A stretch of DNA of 64,000 bases from contig NZ_CP036259.1 in the NCBI RefSeq assembly GCF_007641255.1, positions 3,536,501 to 3,600,500 on the forward strand. Direction: 5' to 3'. Position numbers and translations under genes: made by a program. The stretch comes from Sporomusa termitida (GTDB lineage Bacteria; Bacillota; Negativicutes; Sporomusales; Sporomusaceae). Below, one piece after another: positions 8,547 to 16,042 of the stretch. The notes below the pieces were generated by a model. It did not search any database. It was given only the letters and a program-made list of their open reading frames with translations, and was not told the origin of the DNA. Position 1 is the first letter of the stretch. The number at the start of each line of letters is the position of its first letter.

Positions 8547-9128
8547 TCATCTTAAGATGGATAAGCCGGTCAGTTGCTTGTGCAAACAGGTTAATCCCCG
8601 CTGCCGCAGGCCATACACGGCCTGGGGCGTAATCCCCCACCTGGCAGCGATCTCCGTTAACCGTACATCGCCAAGCAACGTTGCGACAATAACCAGCCGT
8701 TGCTTGTCAGGCAGGGCCGCCAGTGCCTCCTTGACCGCCCCGGCAATTGCTGCCTCCTCTGCCGCCAGCTCGACATTATCGGGGGCCGCCAGGGTGGTAA
8801 GCAGGCTGTATTCCCCGTCCTCCCTGTCGCCGCCGGTCAGCGGCACCTCCCGCTGCCAGCGCCGCCGTTCCCGTTTAAACAGGTTCCAGACCGCATACCG
8901 GACCTGCTGCCTGGCATAGCCGGCAAAGGGTATGCCTGTTGACAGATCGTAGGTCTGTACGGCCCCGGCCAGGGCCAGCCAGCCTTCGGCGGCGGCTTCT
9001 TCTTTTATCCCGGCCACAGCCGGCTGACAGGCATATTTATACACCAGGCCGGCAAACCGCCGGCAAACCTCGGCAAAAGCGGCACCGTCCCCGGCCTGAG
9101 CCGCGATAACCAATTCTTCTCCCGTCAT
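8547..9128 (-). CDS. Sigma-70 family RNA polymerase sigma factor
   Basis: A 193-residue protein with sigma region 2 (FAGLVYKYACQ, then FAGYARQQVRYAVWNLFKRERR, the -10-recognition helix) and region 4 (ALPDKQRLVIVATLLGDVRLTEIAARWGI as the helix-turn-helix for -35 recognition). Size fits an alternative sigma factor of ECF-like or SigH-like architecture. I set the start at ATG 9128-9126, just after GTGAGGAA; a TTG-initiated frame adds six residues. No anti-sigma gene is adjacent; the only co-directional neighbour is the WG-repeat gene. Confidence 0.88.
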   Translation of the reverse strand: MTGEELVIAAQAGDGAAFAEVCRRFAGLVYKYACQPAVAGIKEEAAAEGWLALAGAVQTYDLSTGIPFAGYARQQVRYAVWNLFKRERRRWQREVPLTGGDREDGEYSLLTTLAAPDNVELAAEEAAIAGAVKEALAALPDKQRLVIVATLLGDVRLTEIAARWGITPQAVYGLRQRGLTCLHKQLTGLSILR

Positions 9129-9206
9129 TTTCCTCACCTGCGGCAAGGAACCGGTCCCTCAAACTCAGCGCTTGCCGCCAGCATAGCACGAACGGTGAGA
9201 GAACAC

Positions 9207-9254
9207 AAAAGCCGGCACCGCCCAGGTCAACACCCGAACGGCACCGGCACCGGC
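9207..9254 (-). terminator. Possible terminator after the ABC-F gene
   Basis: A 10-bp stem containing two G-U pairs (9211-9220 / 9245-9254) with a 24-base loop is followed leftward by only four T. Weak by composition but correctly placed 31 bp after the ABC-F stop codon. Confidence 0.45.
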
Positions 9255-9284
9255 AAAACAGACGCTGACCGGCGGCCGCCGGAC

Positions 9285-11201
9285 TTATTCGCCGGTAAGC
9301 TCCAGCCAGGCCTGATACTTTTCCTCAAGCGCCGCCTGCCGCGCGGCATACATATCGGCCAGTTCCCGGCTGAGAGCGGCCTCGGCATGGCTGGCCGGGT
9401 CGTTCAGCCTGGCCTCCAGGCCGGCGACCTCCTGCTCCAAACCAGCGATTTCTTCCTCCAGCTTCTTTATCAGCCGGCCAGGCTCCGGCTTACGCCAACT
9501 GCCTTTACCGGCCTGGCCCGGCTCTATCCGGTGGTCCGGCCGGCCCCCGGCTTTCTTCGCCGCCAGCCCGGCCTGACTGGCCGCCTGGGCGGCAGCTTTG
9601 GCCAGCCTGGCCTTTTTGTCGCGATAATAGCTATAATTGCCGGCGTATTCGGTCACCTGCCCGTCCGCCAGCTCAACCACCCGGTTAGCCACTTTATCCA
9701 GGAAATACCGGTCATGGGACACGGTCAGGAAAGTACCCGGAAAATTCATCATGGCCTCTTCCACCGCCTCCCGGGCCGCGATATCCAGATGGTTGGTCGG
9801 TTCATCAAGGATGAGAAGGTTAGCCCCGGTCAGCATCAGCTTCAACAGCGCCAGCCGCGCCTTTTCACCGCCCGAGAGATCCCCCACCAGCTTGTACACC
9901 TCATCCCCCCGAAATAAAAACGCCCCCAGGTAGTGCCGGGCCCGTTCCTCACTGAACGCAAACTCGCCCATAACCTCGGCCAGCACACTGTTGGCCCCGG
10001 TCAGAGTCTCGTGCTCCTGGGCAAAATACCCCAGCCGCACCCGGCTGCCGAGTTTAATCTTACCGCCGACCGGCGCCAGCTCTCCGGTCAGCAGCTTTAA
10101 GAGGGTTGTCTTCCCGGCCCCGTTCGGCCCGACCAACGCCACGCCATCGCCGCGCCGCACCAGCAGCGACGCCCCCTTCAGCACCTGTTTGTCGCCATAG
10201 CCGGCAACCACTTCCCCCAGCTCGGCTACCCGCTCGGCACACTCCGCCGGCGGATTGAAGGTGAAAAAGTCAAACCCGGTCAGATCTTCCGGCCGGCTCA
10301 GACGGGCCAGCCGCGACAGCTGACTCTGCCGGCCGCGCGCCTGTTTGGACTTGATGCCGGCCCGGTACCGGTCGATATAGGCCTCGGTTTTGGCAATATG
10401 GGCTTGCTGCTTGGAATAGGCCTTCTCCTGGGCGGCCAGCTTCTCCGCTTTTTTCTCCAGGTATTCACTATAGTTGCCGGCATAGTCGGCAATGGTTCCC
10501 TTCTCTATGGCCAGAATCCGGCCCACCACGTTATCAAGAAAGTAACGGTCATGGGAAATCACCAGCACGGCTCCGGCATACCCCTGCAAAAACTCCTCCA
10601 GCCATTCCACCATCGCCAGATCAAGATGATTTGTCGGCTCATCCAAATATAAAAAATCCGGCTGGCGGATCAACGCCCGCGCCAGGCAGATCCTGGTTTT
10701 TTGCCCACCGGAAAACTCGTGGGTCCGGCACTCAAGGTCCGCCGCCGTAAAGCCCAGGCCAAAAGCCACCCGCCGCACCGTATTGTCAACCTCATAGCCG
10801 CCGCCCCGTTCAAACCGTTCCACTGCCAGCGCATACTCCTTCATCAGCCTGTCAAGAGCCGCTTGCTGCTGTTCCCCGGCAATAGCCGCTTCCAGCCGGC
10901 GCATATCCGCCTGCCAGCCCAGCACATCGCCATAGGCGCTCACCAGTTCATCATACAGGGTATGCTCACCCAGGGCTGTATCCTGCTCGACATAGCCGGT
11001 CCGTTCCGATGGCGCCATCACCACCTGGCCGCTGTCAGGCTTCTCCAGGCCTAACAGGCAGCGCACCAGCGTCGTCTTGCCAACACCGTTGGGACCGATC
11101 AGCCCGACCTTTTCGCCCCGCCTGATTTGAAAACTAATCTCCGCCAAAACAGTTTGTATCCCATAGGCCTTGCTCAGGCCGTGAACTTCCAATACACTCA
11201 T
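9285..11201 (-). CDS. ABC-F family ATP-binding protein (YdiF/Uup type)
   Basis: A 638-residue soluble protein with two ABC ATPase domains and no membrane segments. Walker A motifs are GPNGVGKTTLV and GPNGAGKTTLL, the signatures are FSGGQKTRICLARAL and LSGGEKARLALLKL, and each Walker B is followed by DEPTNHLD. The linker between domains is long and basic (AYSKQQAHIAKTEAYIDRYR), and the C-terminus is a coiled coil, as in the translation-associated ABC-F factors that act at the ribosomal E-site. ATG 11201 is chosen for its AGGAGG; a longer frame begins at 11252. Confidence 0.92.
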   Translation of the reverse strand: MSVLEVHGLSKAYGIQTVLAEISFQIRRGEKVGLIGPNGVGKTTLVRCLLGLEKPDSGQVVMAPSERTGYVEQDTALGEHTLYDELVSAYGDVLGWQADMRRLEAAIAGEQQQAALDRLMKEYALAVERFERGGGYEVDNTVRRVAFGLGFTAADLECRTHEFSGGQKTRICLARALIRQPDFLYLDEPTNHLDLAMVEWLEEFLQGYAGAVLVISHDRYFLDNVVGRILAIEKGTIADYAGNYSEYLEKKAEKLAAQEKAYSKQQAHIAKTEAYIDRYRAGIKSKQARGRQSQLSRLARLSRPEDLTGFDFFTFNPPAECAERVAELGEVVAGYGDKQVLKGASLLVRRGDGVALVGPNGAGKTTLLKLLTGELAPVGGKIKLGSRVRLGYFAQEHETLTGANSVLAEVMGEFAFSEERARHYLGAFLFRGDEVYKLVGDLSGGEKARLALLKLMLTGANLLILDEPTNHLDIAAREAVEEAMMNFPGTFLTVSHDRYFLDKVANRVVELADGQVTEYAGNYSYYRDKKARLAKAAAQAASQAGLAAKKAGGRPDHRIEPGQAGKGSWRKPEPGRLIKKLEEEIAGLEQEVAGLEARLNDPASHAEAALSRELADMYAARQAALEEKYQAWLELTGE

Positions 11202-11368
11202 ACGTCGCCTCCTGTCTGCATACTTATTGTACCTATTAATAGCGGCCGGCACAAGGGCGGCTTACGGCAAAATCCCGCCCCCGGCCCGTGCCTCTTGCCA
11301 ACAGGGCCTGATTCTGGTAATATGGAATTATCCAGAACATATGTTTGTCCATTGTTGGAGGTACAGTC

Positions 11369-11956
11369 ATGAGTGAATTGTTGAACGCCTGTACACGTAT
11401 TGCCGCCATCATCCCCTGCTATCAACCTACCGGTGACAGCACTACCGTCATTGCCGTCGATGGCAGCGCCACAAGTCTGACGACCCGCGTACGCACCGTA
11501 CTCCTCCGCCTGGCCCGGCTCCGGGCCATTGACCTGAGCGCGCTCCGAACCCGGACCAGGGCCGCGACGGAACGCAGGAACCTCGCACCGCTGCCGCTCG
11601 CCCCCGGGCTTGTCCTGGTGCCTGTCAAGGTTCGCCAGCCGCGGGTGGCCGGTGACACCACCACCGGCTATATCAATTTCCATGCCGTTACCACCGTAGC
11701 GGCCAATAAAAACAAGCCTTACCAGACAACGGTCACTTTATCCGGCAAGACTGAGCTCCCGGTGCTCTGGACACCAGCCACCGTCAACCGGCAGCTGGCT
11801 TTAGCCCGCCTGGCGGCAACGGCGGCCCCGGCCCGGCCGGTATTGTCCGCTGCCCTGCAGGCCACCTTGCCCGGTTACGACCCGGCGCTGCTGAACCTGG
11901 CCGTCAAAGTGGCTGAGCTTTTCAACGAAATAGTATGTATGAAACCCAGATTATAA
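11369..11956 (+). CDS. Possible ComK-like transcription factor
   Basis: A 195-residue protein, start ATG 11369 with GGAGG seven bases upstream. I see a faint match to the order of elements in ComK: an N-terminal strand with VIAVDGS, a basic middle, LVPVKVRQ, then GYINFHAV, then TTVTLSGKTELPVLW and a final helix with NRQLALARLA. ComK is the competence master regulator in Bacillus. The resemblance is by eye only and may be misleading, so the function is unproven. It is a single gene divergent from the ABC-F gene and converging with the next one. Confidence 0.4.
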   Translation: MSELLNACTRIAAIIPCYQPTGDSTTVIAVDGSATSLTTRVRTVLLRLARLRAIDLSALRTRTRAATERRNLAPLPLAPGLVLVPVKVRQPRVAGDTTTGYINFHAVTTVAANKNKPYQTTVTLSGKTELPVLWTPATVNRQLALARLAATAAPARPVLSAALQATLPGYDPALLNLAVKVAELFNEIVCMKPRL

Positions 11957-11980
11957 CCGAGTACCGATATGGTCAAGACA

Positions 11981-12463
11981 CTAGCCCTCCATCCGGCTCC
12001 GGATGGCAATATCGCCTTTCTTCTGCCGCAGCAGGGAGGCTACCACCGCAATAAACTCTTCCGTTTTCAGCCGGGTAGTCAGGTCAAGCACATGCACCAC
12101 CGAGCCCCGGCACAGCGGCATCGCCTCCGAGACCGGCCGGAGCGAGCTCCGGGAATGAACAATCGTCAGGACCGGCATTTCCCCGGCCAGACGCTGTAGG
12201 ATGACCGGCGTTAAGTCATCGGAGCCGCAATCGACCACAACAGCATCAAAGCCATGGCTGCCTTCCTCCAGCTCGCTGACCAGGTACCGCATCAAATCTT
12301 CCACTTCATATTCCATATTCTTAAGCAAAATGATAAAACTGGCGTCAGGTAACCGTACCAGTTCCAACGCAGTAAACCAATTCCACACATCCTTTAATAC
12401 ATACCACAAGCCATACAGGGCCAGCGATACAATGACGATACTCACCGGATATGATAAAAACAA
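11981..12463 (-). CDS. Hypothetical protein with N-terminal membrane anchor
   Basis: A 160-residue protein of no family I recognise. Residues 5-25 (YPVSIVIVSLALYGLWYVL) form a membrane anchor, and the rest looks like an alpha/beta domain (VVVDCGSDDLTPVIL, VHVLDLTTRLKTEEFIAVV). The start is uncertain: TTG 12463 has a GGGGGTAGGA Shine-Dalgarno-like sequence, but this lies in the right arm of a stable hairpin; GTG at 12445 is an alternative. It lies just downstream of the NarL/DegU-type regulator and could be read through from it. Confidence 0.7.
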   Translation of the reverse strand: MFLSYPVSIVIVSLALYGLWYVLKDVWNWFTALELVRLPDASFIILLKNMEYEVEDLMRYLVSELEEGSHGFDAVVVDCGSDDLTPVILQRLAGEMPVLTIVHSRSSLRPVSEAMPLCRGSVVHVLDLTTRLKTEEFIAVVASLLRQKKGDIAIRSRMEG

Positions 12464-12497
12464 ATTATCCTACCCCCTTCATTTGGGATAGGATAAT
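12464..12497 (-). promoter_or_regulatory. Hairpin acting as terminator and/or RBS-sequestering element
   Basis: Arms ttatcctaccccc and tgggataggataa pair over 12 of 13 positions. Leftward, the stem is followed by TTGTTTTTATC, as in an intrinsic terminator of the upstream regulator gene. The descending arm also contains the only ribosome binding site for the next gene. Confidence 0.6.
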
Positions 12498-12524
12498 ATA
12501 TGCGGGCACCCCGGTATTGGTCAA

Positions 12525-13196
12525 TTATAATACCACAATCTTTTGCCTGATAGCGTACAGTACTGCCTGGGTCCGGTCAACCACATTAATCTTGCGGAAG
12601 ATATTGGTCAGATGATTTTTTACGGTCTTCTCACTCAGAAACAGCTTCTGGGCAATCTCCTGATTACTCAGCCCCTGACCAATCAGCTGCAGCACTTCAA
12701 TCTCCCGGTAGGTTAACCGTTCCTCCTTCCGGCGCTGCGCCATGGCCGTCTCGTGCCGCTTCTCTTCCTGCCGGGAAAACTCGCCGAACAACCGCCGGGC
12801 CAGGGTCGGGTAAATAAACGACTGCCCCTCAAAGACTGTGCGGATAGCTTTGACCAGCATGCCTGGCTCAATATCCTTTAACAGATAACCAATGGCCCCG
12901 GCCTTGATTACCTCAAACACATAACTTTCATCATCATGAATGGTGAGAATAATGATTTTAACTGTTTGATTGGCAGCCTTAAGCCGCCGGGTTACTTCCA
13001 GCCCGTTCATACGCGGCATATTCACATCAAGCAGAATAATGTCAGGCTTAAGGCGCTCAACCTGCCTGATCGCCTCATCCCCGTCCGAGGCCTCCCCAAT
13101 TACATCAAAATCCGGTTCCAGCGACAGCACATTTTTAATTCCCTGCCTAAGAAGCGCATGATCATCGGCTATTAAAAGTTTTATTGTCAAAAACAT
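12525..13196 (-). CDS. NarL/FixJ-family response regulator (DegU-like)
   Basis: A 223-residue two-component regulator. The receiver domain has the acidic pair ADDH, the phospho-acceptor Asp near residue 57 (DIILLDVNMPRMNG), and the Thr/Lys positions LTIHDD and LLKDIE. The C-terminal LuxR-type helix-turn-helix is LTYREIEVLQLIGQGLSNQE followed by SEKTVKNHLTNIFRK. Overall resemblance is to DegU. No histidine kinase is adjacent, so it is an orphan here. ATG at 13196 has GGGAGGTGA just upstream. Confidence 0.93.
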   Translation of the reverse strand: MFLTIKLLIADDHALLRQGIKNVLSLEPDFDVIGEASDGDEAIRQVERLKPDIILLDVNMPRMNGLEVTRRLKAANQTVKIIILTIHDDESYVFEVIKAGAIGYLLKDIEPGMLVKAIRTVFEGQSFIYPTLARRLFGEFSRQEEKRHETAMAQRRKEERLTYREIEVLQLIGQGLSNQEIAQKLFLSEKTVKNHLTNIFRKINVVDRTQAVLYAIRQKIVVL

Positions 13197-13328
13197 TCAC
13201 CTCCCTGCCGGGCATGTGCATAATATTTACAATATTTAAAAATGTTCCAGATTGACTAATATGTCTAATATTCGCCCTCCCTGTCGGTTTTCCTGCAACT
13301 TTCCTGTTCTCTTATTACGGATAAGACA

Positions 13329-13354
13329 AAGGTCCTACTGTCTAGTAGGACCTT
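13329..13354 (-). terminator. Terminator-like hairpin after the CpsB-type gene
   Basis: A perfect 11-bp stem (aaggtcctact / agtaggacctt) with a 4-base loop lies 12 bp after the stop; leftward it is followed by tgtcttatcc, a weak T tract. Confidence 0.6.
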
Positions 13355-13365
13355 ACGCATGTTAA

Positions 13366-14163
13366 CTAATAAACCCCAAGCCGCATACACAATTTTCGAA
13401 AAATACCAGGTTTTTTCGCTTGGGCTAACGACTGTACTTCAAAAATCTCCACATCCTGGCTGTTGATTATACCTTGGGGATTGGTGATCAGTATTTGCCG
13501 GGTTTTTTCCGCCCCGATTAAACCTCTAAGTTTTTCCGCCGTTGTTGATAAATCAGGATTGCGGTGCCTGGCGCTGTGGGCATCAGACCCGATGCAGTGC
13601 ACCATATCCCGGGCCAGTAAAAGCTCCGCCGTCTGCCGGCTGCGCTCACCCATCCGCCCCATCAGGCTGGAACCGTTGACCTGGGTTAACACCCCCCGCC
13701 TAATCCATTCCACCAGGATCTCCGGATCTTTGGCCAGCACCGGATGCCGCTCCGGATGAGCCAGAACCGGGGTAATGCCGCGGGCCTGCAAATTAAAAAA
13801 GAAGTCCTCGGTAAAACCCGGAATATCAATAGCCGGCAACTCCACCAGCATATAGCGGCCGCCGTTAAGACAATACGGTCCCGGCTCTTTCACCAGCTTC
13901 AGAATATCCAGATGAATGGCAACCTCCCCGCCGGGATAAACAGGCAGATTCAACCCGCGCGTACTCCCTTCGGCCTGCAGCAGCCGGCACCCGGCCACAA
14001 TTTGCTCCCAGGCCGGCAGCCACTCCCCCTCAATGACATGAGGGGTGGCCACAATGGCCTTTGTGCCATTGTTCTGCGCAATCTCCAGCATTTTCAGCGA
14101 GGTGTCCAAATCCCTGGCCCCATCGTCAATGGCCGGAATAATGTGACAATGTATGTCCAGCAT
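13366..14163 (-). CDS. CpsB/YwqE-type PHP-domain protein tyrosine phosphatase
   Basis: A 265-residue PHP-fold metallo-phosphatase. Metal-binding motifs are DIHCHIIPAIDDG at the N-terminus, TPH near residue 41, HPER near residue 137, and the final GSDAHS. In Firmicutes this family (CpsB, YwqE) dephosphorylates the tyrosine-rich tail of CpsD/YwqD kinases and so tunes exopolysaccharide synthesis. Here it lies 42 kb from its likely partner, the CpsD-like kinase at 56.3-57.0 kb, rather than in the same operon. It is transcribed alone. Confidence 0.9.
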   Translation of the reverse strand: MLDIHCHIIPAIDDGARDLDTSLKMLEIAQNNGTKAIVATPHVIEGEWLPAWEQIVAGCRLLQAEGSTRGLNLPVYPGGEVAIHLDILKLVKEPGPYCLNGGRYMLVELPAIDIPGFTEDFFFNLQARGITPVLAHPERHPVLAKDPEILVEWIRRGVLTQVNGSSLMGRMGERSRQTAELLLARDMVHCIGSDAHSARHRNPDLSTTAEKLRGLIGAEKTRQILITNPQGIINSQDVEIFEVQSLAQAKKPGIFRKLCMRLGVY

Positions 14164-14246
14164 CTGATATTATGTCTCCTTTTACTTGGGTAACCTTCGT
14201 TTTTAGTGTACCTTTGTCCCCTGGTTTTGTCAATTATCAGGCTGGT

Positions 14247-14282
14247 AAAAAAACAAACCTCCAGGCTTGAATCCGGCGGTTT
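14247..14282 (-). terminator. Terminator of the 71-residue small-protein gene
   Basis: An imperfect hairpin (14255-14282) is followed leftward by a T-rich tract, tttgttttttt. It begins directly after the stop codon. Confidence 0.7.
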
Positions 14283-14284
14283 GG

Positions 14285-14500
14285 CTAGTTATTTATTTTA
14301 TTCTTCAAACATTTTTGGGCGAAAGAACAATATTCCTCCATCGTTTCAATAAGCTCCCGGCATTGTTCTGACGACAATGCGGCCGGCTGACAGCTCGACT
14401 GGCCCAGTACCTCCCGGTATATATCCTGCAATTGATAATTGCGATAACCTAATTTCAACAGCTGTTCTTTTAAAAATTCGATACGTTCCAACTCTGTCAC
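14285..14500 (-). CDS. Small helical protein, family member 1 of 3 in the window
   Basis: A 71-residue protein with a GTG start six bases after AAGGGGG. Two helices are predicted: IEFLKEQLLKLGYRNYQLQD and LSSEQCRELIETMEEYCSF, followed by a basic tail QKCLKNKINN. The same layout occurs in genes at 59.5 and 60.8 kb, with the shared pattern LKxQLxKLGYxxYxL, then LSxxQ, then an EY-hydrophobic segment and KxxK. I do not recognise the family. The two-helix form recalls Spo0E-like phosphatases, but the SQELD motif is absent. A perfect Spo0A-box sequence lies about 150 bp upstream. Confidence 0.8.
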   Translation of the reverse strand: MTELERIEFLKEQLLKLGYRNYQLQDIYREVLGQSSCQPAALSSEQCRELIETMEEYCSFAQKCLKNKINN

Positions 14501-14653
14501 CGTGATCCCCCTTAAACGTCAACAATTTATTCGTCATATTTTACAGAATAATCCTGACAATTTAGTTCATTGGTCCTATTGACATTTATATGTATTTATT
14601 ATATACAATCGCATTGAGAATGACAATCAAAAACTTTCGTATATTTAATGCAA

Positions 14654-14681
14654 ATTTCGACAAATAATGCTATCTGTCGAC
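14654..14681 (-). promoter_or_regulatory. Putative Spo0A-box pair
   Basis: 14654-14664 read on the minus strand is TTTGTCGAAAT, identical to the Spo0A binding consensus. A second, partial match (TGTCGAC, 14675-14681) lies in the opposite orientation. It precedes the small-protein gene at 14.3 kb, in the 250-bp gap after spoVR. The gap also has an AT-rich tract suitable for a leftward promoter. Confidence 0.55.
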
Positions 14682-14686
14682 AAGCA

Positions 14687-14713
14687 ACCCCGGCAGTCGC
14701 AGGCTGCCGGGGT
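14687..14713 (-). terminator. Hairpin after spoVR
   Basis: A perfect 10-bp GC-rich stem (accccggcag / ctgccggggt) 37 bp after the spoVR stop. The leftward T tract is poor (ttgcttg), so termination may be partial. Confidence 0.6.
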
Positions 14714-14749
14714 ATATATAGCTCCGGCCGGCAAACACCAGAACCGGCA

Positions 14750-16042
14750 CTAAACAATGATCACCTCCTGCAACCGGTTGCAGCAGATCAGCTTCTCTTT
14801 TCCCGCCAGCCTGGTCCGGAGCTTGACCCCGTCCCCCCATAAGGCGGCGACATGCTTGAGGGTCTCCTTGGCATAACCAAGCTCCAGCTCCCGGCCGTCA
14901 TAGTCATGCGCCAGAATTAACTCGCCTTGTTCCACAGCCACCGGTGTAATGGCCGGGATTCCGCCCAGGCCGACTGAATTGGCCAGCTGATCGCGGATTA
15001 GCTGCCAGCCGTCTTCGTCCGCCACTTCGGCCACAACCACATTATCGCCCTCCACCGCGTAGGCAAACAGGTTCATCTCCCGGCACAGCTCCTCATTCAG
15101 GTAGCGCCGCAGAAAAGAATGATCCCGCTCGCCGGCCCGGATCTCCTTAATCTTGTCCCGCCCCAGCGACCGGTCCAGATATTCAAACAGCTTGAAGCCG
15201 ACAAAATAAGGATTGAGCTGCTGCTGATGGGGCCGGACCACCAGGTTGTGCCGCTGCAGGAACTCCAGATGCAGCCCCTGGGGCAGGTCCAGCTGCTGCA
15301 GAATCCGGTAATGCCAGTAGCTGGCCCAGCCTTCATTCATGATTTTGGTCTCCAGCTGCGGCACGAAATACAGGCTCTCCTCATGGACGATGGTCACCAG
15401 GTCCTGTTCCCAGTCCTGCAGCCGGCCTTTGGCCGCCAGAAACGCCAGCAAATCATGCTGCAGCCGCGGGGGTACGGCCTCGGCGCGCTCCTGCTCCAGC
15501 GTCTGGCGGGAATAGGCCTGCGCCAGACCGGTGCGGCTGACCTGGAACCGCAGGGCATGGGCCGCATCCAGGATGCGCTCCACCTTGTCCGGGCCGATGC
15601 CCGGGTCCTGGATATAGGCCCGCACCCTGTCGGCCTGGGCCTTGAAGGTCGCCAGCGTCAGTTCCGCCCGGGTATCCCGCTGGAACAGACGGTTATTCTT
15701 AAAGAAATCGTTATGCCCGTAGACATGGGCCATCGTCAGAATCTGCAGCAGCAGGGTGTTGTCCCGCATCAGGTACGCCAGGCAGGGATCGGAGTTAATC
15801 ACCATTTCATACGGCAGCCCGCTCAGGTTATACTGATAAAAGGTCTTTTGCCGTTCGTAGGCCTTGCCAAAACTCCAGTGCGGGTAGTGGGACGGCATGC
15901 CGGTATAGGCCTCATAACACAGCATATCCTCGGCACTGCACAGCTCAAACTGCTGCTGATAGCAATCCAGGCCAAACTCTGCGGCCAGTTGTTCAATCCG
16001 GTCATTCCACCCCGCCAGTTCCGCCAGTGTGTAATCAGTCAT
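14750..16042 (-). CDS. spoVR: SpoVR family protein
   Basis: A 430-residue cytoplasmic protein of the SpoVR/YcgB family, needed for normal spore cortex formation in Bacillus; its biochemical activity is unknown. Recognisable segments include YEMVINSDPCLAYLMRDN, the histidine-containing MAHVYGHNDFFKNN and EGWASYWHYRI. ATG 16042 has GGAGGGAGG upstream; the longer frame from 16099 is rejected. It overlaps the yhbH end by 8 bp and is the third gene of prkA-yhbH-spoVR, an order known from Firmicutes and, as yeaG-yeaH-ycgB, from enterics. Confidence 0.95.
   Translation of the reverse strand: MTDYTLAELAGWNDRIEQLAAEFGLDCYQQQFELCSAEDMLCYEAYTGMPSHYPHWSFGKAYERQKTFYQYNLSGLPYEMVINSDPCLAYLMRDNTLLLQILTMAHVYGHNDFFKNNRLFQRDTRAELTLATFKAQADRVRAYIQDPGIGPDKVERILDAAHALRFQVSRTGLAQAYSRQTLEQERAEAVPPRLQHDLLAFLAAKGRLQDWEQDLVTIVHEESLYFVPQLETKIMNEGWASYWHYRILQQLDLPQGLHLEFLQRHNLVVRPHQQQLNPYFVGFKLFEYLDRSLGRDKIKEIRAGERDHSFLRRYLNEELCREMNLFAYAVEGDNVVVAEVADEDGWQLIRDQLANSVGLGGIPAITPVAVEQGELILAHDYDGRELELGYAKETLKHVAALWGDGVKLRTRLAGKEKLICCNRLQEVIIV

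Noticed and set aside
11198-11683. Open frame of 161 codons antisense to the ComK-like gene
   Set aside because: Low-complexity, Gly/Arg/Pro-rich translation typical of a GC-rich antisense shadow; the plus-strand gene has a good GGAGG and start.
14285-14500. Spo0E-family phosphatase
   Set aside because: The diagnostic SQELD-type motif is missing in all three paralogues, so only a loose structural analogy remains.
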